The notes: generated by a model from the sequence alone, not told the origin. A stretch of 35,458 nt of DNA from Rathayibacter tritici (GCF_002932875.1 NZ_PSWS01000072.1:1-35458), one strand, 5' to 3'. Positions 1 through 9,312 are shown, counted from the stretch's first letter. Translations and numbers: made by a program.

Positions 1-1
1 C

Positions 2-214
2 ACTCCCCGGAAAAAATTTCACCACGGACAACATGATGACAACACACGTACAGCCAACCGATACATCTCCTCCATCCGTTCGGCGGTCGAAAGATGCATC
101 GCGCACTGGAAGAACTGGCAAATCCTCAAGACCGGCTATCGCGGACGTCTTACAGAACTTCCCAACCTCATTCGCACCGTCACCCGCCTCGAACTTTACC
201 GACTCGGCTGGTAA
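2..214 (+). pseudogene. C-terminal piece of an IS5-type (DDE) transposase, cut by the window edge
   Basis: An open frame enters from the left edge (frame of base 2) and stops at TAA 212-214, giving 70 residues. It contains ISSIRSAVERCIAHWKNW, then GYRGRLTELPNLI and the ending LELYRLGW. This is the typical end of IS5-family transposases of the DDE_Tnp_4 kind, and the Glu of 'AVERCIAH' is the expected third catalytic acid. The start lies outside the window, so I cannot tell whether the element is intact. The motif TGAATAACGCTC at 222-233 may be the right terminal inverted repeat, because a similar TGAATAAGTCTC follows the other transposase remnant at 32501-32512. Confidence 0.8.
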
Positions 215-237
215 ATGCTTATGAATAACGCTCTGTG

Positions 238-435
238 TTAGTGATCGAGGCTACGACGCCGACTATTCAAGCCAAGTATCAGGAGCCAGATGCCCGCGGC
301 AAACAAGAGCAGCCCTGGAAACGGTCCGACTCCCTGGCTGTTGCCCAGACCATAGAGGGCGGAAAACACACCCCAAAGCATGAGGAGCGAGCCGATCACT
401 ATGCGCGGAGTCCCACCAATTTTCTTGTTAGTCAC
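238..435 (-). CDS. small hypothetical membrane protein (65 aa)
   Basis: A GTG-initiated frame encodes 65 residues with two hydrophobic stretches, about residues 11-29 (IVIGSLLMLWGVFSALYGL) and 39-56 (GLLLFAAGIWLLILGL), and a basic C-terminus (NSRRRSLDH). The pattern fits a two-pass membrane protein. I do not recognise the family. No convincing ribosome binding site precedes the GTG, and the gene sits immediately beside an IS remnant, so it may be a survivor or fragment of a longer gene. Calling it coding rests on the clean membrane topology. Confidence 0.45.
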   Translation of the reverse strand: MTNKKIGGTPRIVIGSLLMLWGVFSALYGLGNSQGVGPFPGLLLFAAGIWLLILGLNSRRRSLDH

Positions 436-1057
436 GACGCGAGTCTAACGGCCGCTCGATACCAGCGGTCCCTCATCATCGGAGCAAATCGCACCGCCGA
501 CATCATGAGCATGATCTGCCGCTCCGTCGCGCTCGGCGCGTGGCGGATGGGCGACACTTCCGGTGCCTCGTGCTCCCCAAGAGCTCGACGCGCCTGACGA
601 TCGCTGCGTGAGAGGAAATGCCTCGATTCACGGCATCGACGCTGACGGCGGGCGCGCGATCGGCAGGCGGTGCATCGAGCACGGACGCGAATCTACGGCT
701 GGGGGCGCGGCGGCGGTTGCAAATCTGCCGGCATCGACGGCGTCAGTTCTGACATATTTCACGACAGCGGGCGTACAGGGACAGGCTTCGGCTTGACAGC
801 AACCGCGTTCAACCAGCGCGCACATTGAATCGTCGAGCGGATCGACACGGTAGCTCCGAGCCAGAGCGGGGTTGCGGGCAGAATCAGCCGTAGACGTGGT
901 TCGTCCGGGCGCAGGAGTCAGAGCAGAACGCCGCACGACGGGTGGCGATGGGTTCCGAGTAGGCGGCGCGGACGGGGCGAATGAAGAGATCGGCTATGGA
1001 TCGGGGCATGCTCGGACCCTACGGGGGCGGATCTGATCGCGCCCGGGCACCGGCCGA
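436..1057. other. 622-base stretch with no supportable gene
   Basis: Several short open frames cross this stretch on both strands, but none has a recognisable domain, a good ribosome binding site or plausible composition. The frame at 563-796 is alanine-rich and ends in VLTYFTTAGVQGQASA, which could be the decayed end of an exported protein, but I cannot name it. It lies between an IS remnant and the end of the TetR gene, so a degraded segment is the most likely reading. Confidence 0.5.
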
Positions 1058-1744
1058 TCACTCGGCGATGCGCCCCAGCCATTCATCGAGCAGGAGGCGC
1101 TCCCCCGGGCTCAAGGCCTCGACCGCCGGGAGCGCCGTGCGCAGGGCGACGGCGTGCGCGACGACCGCGCGAGCCGCGGGGTCGGTGGGGCCTGCCTCCG
1201 CTGTGGTGATCGCCGCGAGGACGGACTCGCGGGAGCGGGACGAGAGCTCGTCGTCGGGGTCGGCGAGGGCGGTCAGGGTGAGGGTGCAGCCGAGCGCGGC
1301 TGCTTGCAGCAGGCGCGAGGCGCGCTCGATGTCGACCGTGAGGCGACCGGCCTCCGCGACGGCGCGGACCGCGTCGAGGAGGACGCCCCGGGACAGGCGC
1401 GCCGCTTCCGGCTCCTCCCCCGGTCGCGCGGTGAACATCAGCGCGTAGAGGTGCGGTTCGGCGAGCCCGAAGGCGACGTGGTGGTCCCAGGCGGCGCGGA
1501 GGGCGTCGACGGGGTCGGCCGGTGCCTCGCTCCGCTCGAAGTCGGCGAGTGCCGAGGCGAATCCGGCGGCCGCCGCGGAGTCGAGGAGCCCGCGAAGGTC
1601 GCCGAAGGTCCGGTAGATGGTGGGCGCCTGCACCCCCGCCGCCGCACTGATAGCCCGCGTCGACACAGCATCGCGCCCGCCGTCGGCCAGCAGCTCCACC
1701 GTCGCCCGGAGTATCCGCTCCCGCGTCGTCCCGCTCGCACTCAC
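1058..1744 (-). CDS. TetR/AcrR family transcriptional regulator
   Basis: The 228-residue product begins with a TetR DNA-binding domain. Residues about 7-53 read TRERILRATVELLADGG, then AVSTRAISAAAGVQAPTIYR and TFGDLRGLLD, the classic helix-turn-helix with the 'IYRTFG' recognition helix. The remainder is an all-helical, alanine-rich ligand-binding domain of ordinary length for the family. The start is a GTG without a clear Shine-Dalgarno sequence, directly downstream of a palindrome that is probably its own operator. It lies 69 bases downstream of the HerA-like gene on the same strand. The inducer and targets cannot be read from the sequence. Confidence 0.9.
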   Translation of the reverse strand: MSASGTTRERILRATVELLADGGRDAVSTRAISAAAGVQAPTIYRTFGDLRGLLDSAAAAGFASALADFERSEAPADPVDALRAAWDHHVAFGLAEPHLYALMFTARPGEEPEAARLSRGVLLDAVRAVAEAGRLTVDIERASRLLQAAALGCTLTLTALADPDDELSSRSRESVLAAITTAEAGPTDPAARAVVAHAVALRTALPAVEALSPGERLLLDEWLGRIAE

Positions 1745-1752
1745 GCTACCGA

Positions 1753-1774
1753 CGCTAACACGACCCCGTTAGCG
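1753..1774. promoter_or_regulatory. probable TetR operator (palindrome)
   Basis: CGCTAAC at 1753-1759 and GTTAGCG at 1768-1774 are a perfect inverted repeat with 8 bases between the arms. It sits 9-30 bases upstream of the TetR gene start. Size, symmetry and position match autoregulatory TetR-family operators. That TetR binds it is inference. Confidence 0.65.
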
Positions 1775-1813
1775 CCTCGTGTCGAGGATCGGCCGGGGAT
1801 CGTCTCAGCCGTG

Positions 1814-3634
1814 TCAGCGTCGTCGTGCGGTCCCGAAGATCCCGCGCACCACTTCTCGCAGGAGAGTCCTGCCTGCGCTCGAGCCCAGGACCTCCTCGAC
1901 AACGGTCTTGTCGCGGCGGGTGGTGCGGGTCCCGCGCGAGGTCGGTGTCGTGCGCCTCCTGGAGCGCTCTGCGGCCTGGTCGGCGGCGCGTTCGGCGGCG
2001 ACGCGCTCCTTGGCGCGGCGGGCGGCGTCCGCGGCGTCCTCCTTCGCGCGGCGGGCGTCGTCGGCGGCCTGCTGCTCGGCGGCAGCGCGGGCCTCCTCGG
2101 CCTCGGCGGCGGCGTCGAGCCGGTGGGTGAGGATCTCGCGGGCGGAGTCGCGGTCGAGGGCAGTGCCGTAGCGGGCGAGGAGCGGGGAGCGCTGGACGCT
2201 CGCCTCGCGGTCGGCCTCGGGAGTGGGCTTCATCGAGCCCAGCGGTGCGCGCAAGCGGGTCCAGGCGACCGGGGTCGGGGCGCCGCGCTCGTCCATCACC
2301 GTCACGATGGCCTCGCCGATGGGAAGCGCCTGCAGGACGGAGCCGAGGTCGTAGTCGCTCTCGGGGTAGGTCGAGACGGTCGCGCGGAGGGCCTTCGCGT
2401 CGTCGGGGGTGTGCGCGCGGAGCTGGTGCTGCACCCGGGAGCCGAGCTGGGCGAGGACGTCGCTCGGCACGTCCTTCGGCGTCTGTGTGACGAAGACGAT
2501 GCCGACGCCTTTGGAGCGGATGAGCCGCACGGTCTGCGTGATCGCGGCGAGGAAATCCTTCGACGCGTCGCGGAAGAGCAGGTGCGCCTCGTCGAAGAAG
2601 AAGACGAGCTTGGGCTTATCGAGGTCGCCGACCTCGGGGAGGTCGTTGAAGAGGTCCGCGAGCAGCCACATCAGGAAGGTGGAGAACAGCGCCGGCCGGT
2701 CGGCGACTCCGGGGACCTCGAGGAGGCTGACCACGCCGCGGCCGTCGGGCGCGAGGCGCAGGAACTCGGCGGTGTCGATCTCGGGTTCGCCGAAGAAGAC
2801 GTCGGCCCCCTGGTCGGCGAACGCGATCAGCTCGCGGAGGATCACCCCGGCCGTCGCCTTCGAGAGGCCGCCGAGCTCGGCGAGCTCCGCCTTGCCCTCG
2901 TCGCTGACGAGGTAGGTGAGCACGGCGCGGAGGTCGGAGAGGTCGACCAGCGGGAGGCGGGCGCTCTCGGCGTAGTGGAAGACGAGGCCGAGGCTCGACT
3001 CCTGCGTGTGGCTGAGGCCGAGCACCTTCGACAGCAGAAGCGGTCCGAAGCCGGTGACGGTCGCTCGGACGGGGACGCCGGTGCCGATGCCGCCGAGCGC
3101 GAAGTACTCGGCGGGCGCCGCCTCCGGCCGCCAATCCTGGCCGATACCGCGGGTGCGGGCGAGCAGCGCGTCATTCGCGGTGCCGGGGGTGGCGAGGCCG
3201 GACAGGTCGCCCTTGATGTCGGCGGCGAAGACGGGGACGCCGTGGGCCGAGAGCTGCTCGGCGAGCACCTGCAGGGTCTTGGTCTTGCCGGTGCCAGTCG
3301 CGCCGACGACGAGACCGTGCCGGTTGAGCATCCCGAGCGGGATGCGGACGGGGACGTCGATCCGAGCGTCGCCGTTGACGAGGGCGCCGAGTTCGAGGGC
3401 CGGGCCGGCGAAGGCGTAGCCGGTGCGCACGGCGTCGACGGCGCTCTCGGGGAGCGGGCCGGGGGCGGGGGCGGCAGGCGCCGCATCCGCAGTAGCTGCG
3501 GGCGCGTTCAGAGCCGCGGCCGCGGCCTCCGCTCGCGCGAGCGCTTCGGCGGCCTCGGCCTGCAGTCGGCGAGCGGCGTCCAGGGCCACTCGCGCCTCGT
3601 CCCGCGCCGAGGCGAGGGCGTCGTCGTCACTCAT
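1814..3634 (-). CDS. HerA-like / DUF853 family P-loop ATPase
   Basis: The 606-residue protein has a coiled, alanine-rich N-terminus (about 1-60) and a HerA/FtsK-type ATPase core. Walker A is GATGTGKT at residues 111-118 and Walker B is KLVFFFDEAH near residue 350. The sequence VTQTPKDVPSDVLAQLG is the sensor-like part typical of DUF853 proteins (E. coli YjgR type). The C-terminal ~90 residues are highly charged (Arg/Ala/Glu), probably coiled coil. The family is annotated as helicase HerA-like, but its cellular role is not established. It starts 25 bases after the upstream oxidoreductase gene, so the two may be co-transcribed. No NurA partner is nearby, which argues against a classical HerA-NurA resection pair. 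Confidence 0.9.
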   Translation of the reverse strand: MSDDDALASARDEARVALDAARRLQAEAAEALARAEAAAAALNAPAATADAAPAAPAPGPLPESAVDAVRTGYAFAGPALELGALVNGDARIDVPVRIPLGMLNRHGLVVGATGTGKTKTLQVLAEQLSAHGVPVFAADIKGDLSGLATPGTANDALLARTRGIGQDWRPEAAPAEYFALGGIGTGVPVRATVTGFGPLLLSKVLGLSHTQESSLGLVFHYAESARLPLVDLSDLRAVLTYLVSDEGKAELAELGGLSKATAGVILRELIAFADQGADVFFGEPEIDTAEFLRLAPDGRGVVSLLEVPGVADRPALFSTFLMWLLADLFNDLPEVGDLDKPKLVFFFDEAHLLFRDASKDFLAAITQTVRLIRSKGVGIVFVTQTPKDVPSDVLAQLGSRVQHQLRAHTPDDAKALRATVSTYPESDYDLGSVLQALPIGEAIVTVMDERGAPTPVAWTRLRAPLGSMKPTPEADREASVQRSPLLARYGTALDRDSAREILTHRLDAAAEAEEARAAAEQQAADDARRAKEDAADAARRAKERVAAERAADQAAERSRRRTTPTSRGTRTTRRDKTVVEEVLGSSAGRTLLREVVRGIFGTARRR

Positions 3635-3659
3635 GGGCTCAGCCTAGGGTCGCGGCGGC

Positions 3660-4919
3660 TCAGTCCTCGCGGACGTGCCAGGACTGGCCGTAGCCGCCGT
3701 CGGCCTCGGGCCGGGCCATCAGTTCGAGGAACGGGTCGGCGCGGAGCGCCTCCGGGCCGAGCACTCCGGTCCCCGACCAGGCGCCGGTCGCGAGCAGCTC
3801 CAGCGCGATCACCGGGTTGAGCGCCGTCTGCCAGACCACGCACTGGGTGCCGTACTCGGCCATCGTCCACTCGTTGTCGCTCACGTGGTAGAGGTACACC
3901 TCGCGGTGCGTGCCGTCCTTCGCGCCCGAGACGAACAGACCCGCGCAGGTCTTGCCGGTCATCCGCGGGCCGATGCCGGCCGGATCGGGCAGGGCGGCGG
4001 CGACGACGTCCCGCGGCGAGACCTGGACGGGGCCGCCGGCCGAGCGGACCTTCAGGGGCTCGGTGCGGTCCAGGCCGAGGAGGTGGAGGGTGCGCAGGAC
4101 GCCGATGAACTGCTCACCGAGGCCGTACTTGAAGGTGACCTTCTTCGCGTCGAGCCAGCGCGGCATCAGCAGCACCTCCTCGTGCTCCACGTTCACGCAC
4201 TCGACCGGGCCGATGCCCTCCGGGAACTCGAACACCTCCGGCTCCGAGAAGGGGGCGGTGGTGTACCAGCCGCGATCGCGCTCGAAGACGACCGGCGGGT
4301 TCAGGCACTCCTCGATGGTGGTCCAGATGGAGAAGGAGGGCGCGAAGATCTCGCGGCCGTCCTCGTCGTGCACCACCAGATTCGCGCCGTCGCGCACGCC
4401 GAGCTCGTCGATCTCGTCCAAGAGGTGATCGGAGGCGTAGCGGGCGAAGACGTCGGAGAGGCCGGGCTCAACGCCCATTCCCACCAGGGCGAGGCGGCCG
4501 CGGGAAGACCACTCCTCCGATGCGGCGAACTGCTCGTCGCCGAGCATCACGCCGGTTCGCTCGTGCGGAGCGTCGGGATGGGGCGTCGACAGGCTCATCG
4601 CCATGTCGAGGTAGTCGGCCTCGGCGGCCAGGGCGCCGGCGAAGATCGCGGGGACGAAGCGCGGCTCGACCGCGTTCATCACGTGGGTGGCCCCGTGCGC
4701 CCGGGCGACGGTCTCGACGTTCTCGGCGTCGGAGGCGTCGATCCGGGCGGCGACGAAGCGATCGTCGACGCCGTGGCGCTCGGCGATCCAGGCGACGGTG
4801 CGCTCGGCCCGGTCGAGGTCGTAGTCGCAGACGATGATCTGCTCGAAGAAGGAGCGGCGGGCGGCGATCTTGGCGAAGGCGTCGCCGACGCCGCCGGCGC
4901 CGACCAGGAGGATTCTCAT
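3660..4919 (-). CDS. saccharopine dehydrogenase family oxidoreductase
   Basis: From the ATG at 4919 the product is 419 residues and opens with MRILLVGAGGVGDAFAKIA, a Rossmann dinucleotide-binding loop (GxGGxG) at the N-terminus as expected. I chose this start over one 12 codons upstream because the family starts right at the first beta strand. Internal signatures are THVMNAVEPRFV, YLDMAMSLS and GMGVEPGLSDVFARYA, characteristic of saccharopine/carboxynorspermidine dehydrogenase-like proteins. The family interconverts amino acids and 2-oxoacids by NAD(P)-dependent reductive condensation, but the substrate cannot be assigned here. It precedes the HerA-like gene by 25 bases on the same strand. 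Confidence 0.88.
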   Translation of the reverse strand: MRILLVGAGGVGDAFAKIAARRSFFEQIIVCDYDLDRAERTVAWIAERHGVDDRFVAARIDASDAENVETVARAHGATHVMNAVEPRFVPAIFAGALAAEADYLDMAMSLSTPHPDAPHERTGVMLGDEQFAASEEWSSRGRLALVGMGVEPGLSDVFARYASDHLLDEIDELGVRDGANLVVHDEDGREIFAPSFSIWTTIEECLNPPVVFERDRGWYTTAPFSEPEVFEFPEGIGPVECVNVEHEEVLLMPRWLDAKKVTFKYGLGEQFIGVLRTLHLLGLDRTEPLKVRSAGGPVQVSPRDVVAAALPDPAGIGPRMTGKTCAGLFVSGAKDGTHREVYLYHVSDNEWTMAEYGTQCVVWQTALNPVIALELLATGAWSGTGVLGPEALRADPFLELMARPEADGGYGQSWHVRED

Positions 4920-5010
4920 GGGGACACCGTAGCGACGGATCGCGTCGTCCACCACGCCGAGTACCGACGAGATCGGGGCACCGAGTCTCGTGCGGCCACC
5001 GGATCCGTCA

Positions 5011-8000
5011 TCACCGCACCTCCTCGCCCCGTTCGAGCAGGCGGAGGAAGCCGGAAAGCCGCTCGAGGCCGATCAGCGAGGTGGGCAGCGAAGCGGCGAG
5101 CGCCGGAGAGTGCACCAGGTAGGCCGCCCATTTCGCTCGCGAGATCGCGACGTTGAGCCGGTTGGGCAGGAGGAGAAACTCCAGGCCGCGGGGCACATCC
5201 GCCCCGGAGGACGCGGCGAGCGAGACGATCGCGACCACCGCCTCGCGACCCTGGAAGAGGTCGACCGTGCCGACCGGCGTCTCGTCGAGTCCTGCGACGT
5301 CCAGGGCGGCACGGAGGAGCCCGCCCTGAGCGTTGTAGGGGGCGACGACGATCACATCGGCCGCGGTGAGACTCCGCTCGCCGTGCTCGTCGACCCAGGT
5401 GCGGCCGACGAGGGAGAGAGTGATCTCGACCACGCGCCGCGCCTCGTCCGGCGAGGAGGTGGTGTCGCCTGCGTGCTCCACCGGGACGGAGTGCAGGCCA
5501 GGCGCCACTCCCTCGAGCAGGCGTTCCTCGGGAGCCCGCGACCGCAGGGCGCCCTCGTAGGAGAGCTCGGAGACGGCGGCGGCGAGCGCCGGATGCATCC
5601 GGTGGGTCTGCGCGAGGAAGTAGCCGTACTCGGCCGGGAGGACGTCGTGCCCGTCGGCGAGCCAGCCGAGCGCCGACTCGTCCACTGGCTCGGGGTGCGC
5701 GCCCTGACTCACCTGCGGGAGTTGCTGCGGGTCGCCGAGCAGGAGCAGGCGCTGCGCGGAAACGGCGGATGCGATCGTCGGCGCGAGCGAGAACTGGCCG
5801 GCCTCGTCCGCGACGAGCAGGTCGAGCGAGCGGCGGGGGACGGTGACGGGGTTGGCGAAGGTCCAGGCGGTGCCACCGATGACGCAGCCGCTGCCCTCCT
5901 CGAGGACCGCGGTGAGCGCCGCCGCATTCTTCACCGGAGCCCAGAGGGCGGCCTCGAGCGCCTCGGCGGATGTGCCGGCCTTGGGCACCTTCGCGACCCG
6001 GGACGGATCGACTCCGCGGCCGACGACGGCGCCGAGCACGTTCTCGACCACCGAGTGCGACTGGCCGACCACGCCGATCCGCCAGCCGTACTCATTCACG
6101 AGGCGCGCGATGACGTGCGAACCGACGTAGGTCTTCCCTGTGCCGGGCGGACCCTGCACGGCGAGGGTCGCCCGTTCGAGCCCGAGCAGCGTGGTGACGA
6201 CCGCGCCGATCACGTCGTCGCCCTGCACCGGAGCAACGGAGGCGGGCGGCACCCGGCGCAGGACGTCGAGCGCCGGGTCGGGCAGCATCGCGGGCAGAGC
6301 GTCGAGGACCTCGCCGCCCCACTCGGCGATCGCCTCGGGCTGAGGTGCGGCGCGAGGCGGCGGTGCCGGAGCGAGGGCGACGGGGGCATCGTCGTGCGGG
6401 TCCTCCCCCACCCTGAGGCCTTCCTTGAGGAGCAGGACGATCCGCTCCCCGTCGTCGTCGACCGCGAGGATCTCGGAGCGCTCGGATGCGCCGCGCAACC
6501 CCGGACCGGGCGAGGGAGCACCCGGCGGCGGCGGGGCCTCGTAGACGAGGTAGGGCGAGGAGCCGACGCCGAGCCGGCTGCCGGGAGCGAGGCGGCCAAG
6601 GATCCGCAGCTCCCGCGACTGCGTGCGCGCCCGCGGAGGTTTCGCCCAATCGCGGACGACCTCGACCCGGTCGATCATCACGACGTCGCGGGTCTCTGCC
6701 CACTCGTCGAGCGGCTGGCGGAGGCGGTCGAAGTGCTCCTGCCAGAAGGTCTTCGCCTCGCGGCGGTGGTAGTCGATCGCGGCACCGGCGAGGGCGAGGG
6801 CGCTCTGATCCGGTGTGCGCTCGCGCGGCTCCACGCCCTCGACCTGGGCGAGCAGGGCGACGGCGACCGGGTGCGGCTCGCGCGGCACAGGGATCTCGAC
6901 CTCGAGCAGCGGCGGGAGCTCCTCGCGCGGCGGGGCAAGCGCCAGCAGCCAGTCGCGCAGCCGCAGAGTGGAGCGGCAGTCGTAGGCGTTGTACTCGGCA
7001 ACGAGGTCGAGCCGGCGCTGCCCGTCGGCCGTCTCGACGGCCAGCGCAGCACGCGCCTGCACGTACATCTCGATGCTGTCGGCGGCGTTCGTCACGCCCG
7101 CCGCATCGCGTTCCTCCTCGCCCATATAGAGGGGCTCGAGCTTCTTCAGGGAGTAGCTGCGCGAACCCACCCGGAGCGCCCGCCGCACGACGGGGTAGAG
7201 GTCGACCAGGACGCCCTCGCGCAGGAGCGCGTCGACCTCCTCCTCGCCGACCCCGTGCCGGAGCGCGAGCGAGAGCAGGTGGCTGCGCTCGTAGGAGGCG
7301 TAGTGGTAGACGTGCATTCGCGGGTGCTCGGCGCGGCGGGCGCGCAGGAGCGCGAGGAAGTCCAGCAGCGCCCGCCGCTCGGCCGCGAGGTCGTGCGCCC
7401 AGAGCGCGGTGAACCGCTCCTGGTCGTCGACCATGCCGAAGAGATAGTCGAGGCCCCACTCGCGGTTGTCCTCGGAATACAGCGGGTCGCCCTCGAAGTC
7501 GAAGAAGAGGTCGCCCGGATCAGGCGCGGGTAACGCGGCGAGGACGGAGGCGTCGATCACCTCGACGGCCGGGACGGGCGATGCTTCGGAGCGCCGTTGC
7601 AGCCGCGCCTGGGCTCGCAGAGTCTCGAGCGTACCCGCGCCCAGCCCGGGGACGGAGCCGTCGTGTTCGGCGAGCGCGTCGAGGGTGCTCACTCCGGCCG
7701 CCGCGAGCTTCGCCCGCTGGTCGAGCCGCATCCCGGCGACAAGGATCGGATCGCGGTGGACCTGCACCTCGGGAGCGCAGACGGAGCAGCGCCCGCAGGA
7801 GGGGTAGCGCGGGTCACCCCACGCGAGCGGCCCGTCGTCGGCGAGGCGTTCGGCGAGCACGGCGCGGAGCCGGGCGCGCTGCACCCGCTGGACGGGGGCG
7901 ACGACGGCGAGCTGGTGGGTGGTGACGGAGCCGTCGCCGAGCACGAGGTGGACCTGCTCCCCCACCCGGATGCCGCGCGCCTGCATCTGCTCGGCGTAGG

Positions 8001-8436
8001 CGGCGAGCTGCAGCAGCGCGGGGATCTTCGCGTGCCGGGCGAGCTTGGTGTCGTAGACCTCGTAGGCGCCCTCGGCGGTGCGCAGGAGGAAGTCGGAGAA
8101 GCCGAGGAACTCGCCGTCGAAGAAGGTGGCCTGGTAGAGCACATCGACTCCGGCCCGCATCGCCGCGACCGCGGCCTCGGCCGCCGCAGGGTAGTCGGCG
8201 GGCTCGGGGCGCGGGAATTCGAGGACCTCGTGCGAGCGCTTCAGCTCGGCGAGGAAGCGGTGCTCGTGCTCATCACCGAGAGCGGCGGTGCGCGCGAGCA
8301 TCCCGTCCTTCTCGGCCTCCAGGCGCGGAGCGCGGCCCAGCAGGGCGTCGAACCGGCGGAGGACGGCCCACTCGCAGGCCGCCCAGTTCGCCAGGTCGGT
8401 GGGGCTCGTGACCACGCGGCCGGATTCCAGGTACAC
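5011..8436 (-). CDS. TM0106-type RecB-like nuclease fused to SF1 helicase (1141 aa)
   Basis: The start is the GTG at 8436, preceded by the strong site GGAGGGAG five bases away; the frame extends further upstream but only as an opposite-strand shadow. Domains in order: a RecB/Cas4-like nuclease (about 1-220) with GFSDFLLR, VYDTKLA and the QLAAYAEQ helix, followed by a Cys cluster CGRCSVC; an RNase H-like exonuclease domain starting at DLFFDFEGDP (about 310-500) with YNAYDCRSTLRL; and a C-terminal SF1 helicase with Walker A GPPGTGKT (near 755-765), LLVADEAGQFS, LLGDPQQLPQ, DLFQGRE and LNVAISRAK. It probably acts on nucleic-acid ends in repair or defence; the exact role is not established. It runs divergently from the MetF-like gene. 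Confidence 0.9.
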   Translation of the reverse strand: MYLESGRVVTSPTDLANWAACEWAVLRRFDALLGRAPRLEAEKDGMLARTAALGDEHEHRFLAELKRSHEVLEFPRPEPADYPAAAEAAVAAMRAGVDVLYQATFFDGEFLGFSDFLLRTAEGAYEVYDTKLARHAKIPALLQLAAYAEQMQARGIRVGEQVHLVLGDGSVTTHQLAVVAPVQRVQRARLRAVLAERLADDGPLAWGDPRYPSCGRCSVCAPEVQVHRDPILVAGMRLDQRAKLAAAGVSTLDALAEHDGSVPGLGAGTLETLRAQARLQRRSEASPVPAVEVIDASVLAALPAPDPGDLFFDFEGDPLYSEDNREWGLDYLFGMVDDQERFTALWAHDLAAERRALLDFLALLRARRAEHPRMHVYHYASYERSHLLSLALRHGVGEEEVDALLREGVLVDLYPVVRRALRVGSRSYSLKKLEPLYMGEEERDAAGVTNAADSIEMYVQARAALAVETADGQRRLDLVAEYNAYDCRSTLRLRDWLLALAPPREELPPLLEVEIPVPREPHPVAVALLAQVEGVEPRERTPDQSALALAGAAIDYHRREAKTFWQEHFDRLRQPLDEWAETRDVVMIDRVEVVRDWAKPPRARTQSRELRILGRLAPGSRLGVGSSPYLVYEAPPPPGAPSPGPGLRGASERSEILAVDDDGERIVLLLKEGLRVGEDPHDDAPVALAPAPPPRAAPQPEAIAEWGGEVLDALPAMLPDPALDVLRRVPPASVAPVQGDDVIGAVVTTLLGLERATLAVQGPPGTGKTYVGSHVIARLVNEYGWRIGVVGQSHSVVENVLGAVVGRGVDPSRVAKVPKAGTSAEALEAALWAPVKNAAALTAVLEEGSGCVIGGTAWTFANPVTVPRRSLDLLVADEAGQFSLAPTIASAVSAQRLLLLGDPQQLPQVSQGAHPEPVDESALGWLADGHDVLPAEYGYFLAQTHRMHPALAAAVSELSYEGALRSRAPEERLLEGVAPGLHSVPVEHAGDTTSSPDEARRVVEITLSLVGRTWVDEHGERSLTAADVIVVAPYNAQGGLLRAALDVAGLDETPVGTVDLFQGREAVVAIVSLAASSGADVPRGLEFLLLPNRLNVAISRAKWAAYLVHSPALAASLPTSLIGLERLSGFLRLLERGEEVR

Positions 8437-8535
8437 GCGACTCCCTCCGTGACCACCGGGCGGCGATCGCCTCCAGGCTAGGGCGACCCACCGACACCGG
8501 AACCGCCCGCGCGGGGCGCGTGGCAGGCTGGGCGG

Positions 8536-9312
8536 ATGACCCGCGCGCGCTTCGAGATCATCCCGGCCGAGGACATCGGCGAGCGGGCGATGCGGGCGTT
8601 CCCGGATCCCTCCGCCGTGACGCTGACCGTGACGAGCCTGCCCAAGCACGGAACGGGGCGGACCGTGGACTGCGCGGTCGACCTCGCCGGGCGGGGGTTC
8701 CGCGTGGTGCCGCACCTCGCGGCACGCAACGTCGAGGGCCGCGGCGCGTTGGAGCGGGTGCTCGGGCGGATGGGTGACGCGGGGATCGACGAGGCGTTCG
8801 TGATCTCGGGCGACGCGACCTCGGCGGCCGGCTCCTACTCCACGAGCCTCGAGCTCCTCCGCGACGCCCGCGAGATCGCGCCCGGGCTGGCCCTGGACAT
8901 CGCGGGGTACCCCGAGGGCCACCCGCACCTCTCCGACGAGAGCATCGAGCGGCACCTGCGCGAGCGCACCCCCTTCATCCGCTCGATCGTCACGCAGATG
9001 TGCTTCGACGTGGACGCCGTGGTGCGCTACGCCGACCGCCTCCGCGCGCAGGGGATCACGGCGGATCTGTGGGCGGGCGTGCCGGGGCCGGTCGAGCGCT
9101 CGCGGCTGCTGACACTGGGCGCGCGGATCGGGGTCGGCTCCTCGCTCGGATTCCTGCGACGGAGCACGTCGGTGGCCGGTGGACTCCTCCGCGGCCGCCG
9201 CTTCGATCCGTCCGCTTTCGTCGCGCGCCTGGAGTCCGCGGCCGGCGAGCGCCTCGCGGGCCTGCACGTCTACACCTTCAACGAGCTCGACTCCCTCGCC
9301 GCCTTCGCCTGA
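8536..9312 (+). CDS. methylenetetrahydrofolate reductase-like protein
   Basis: The 258-residue product resembles the TIM-barrel MetF family: TVTSLPKHG near the start, VPHLAARNV (about 55-63), AFVISGDAT (about 90-98), LDIAGYPEGHPH and FIRSIVTQMCFDVD, which correspond to the flavin- and folate-binding loops. Authentic MetF reduces 5,10-methylenetetrahydrofolate to the 5-methyl form with FAD. At 258 residues this is shorter than standard MetF (about 290-300), so it may be a divergent relative with another folate-linked role. It diverges from the nuclease-helicase gene with 99 bases between the starts. Confidence 0.82.
   Translation: MTRARFEIIPAEDIGERAMRAFPDPSAVTLTVTSLPKHGTGRTVDCAVDLAGRGFRVVPHLAARNVEGRGALERVLGRMGDAGIDEAFVISGDATSAAGSYSTSLELLRDAREIAPGLALDIAGYPEGHPHLSDESIERHLRERTPFIRSIVTQMCFDVDAVVRYADRLRAQGITADLWAGVPGPVERSRLLTLGARIGVGSSLGFLRRSTSVAGGLLRGRRFDPSAFVARLESAAGERLAGLHVYTFNELDSLAAFA

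Noticed and set aside
1814-3634. HerA-like ATPase as part of a HerA-based defence system
   Set aside because: No Sir2, DUF4297 or NurA partner is adjacent; the sequence fits the DUF853 housekeeping-type family better.
1154-3820. Long plus-strand open frame of 888 residues
   Set aside because: It lies opposite the HerA-like and TetR genes, has Gly/Arg/Glu-rich composition and no domain. Long antisense frames are common in very GC-rich DNA.
4990-7533. Plus-strand open frame of 847 residues
   Set aside because: Antisense shadow of the nuclease-helicase gene, whose motifs are clear on the other strand.
8437-9267. N-terminal extension of the nuclease-helicase frame
   Set aside because: It overlaps the MetF-like gene on the other strand, is low-complexity, and a strong ribosome binding site marks the GTG at 8436.
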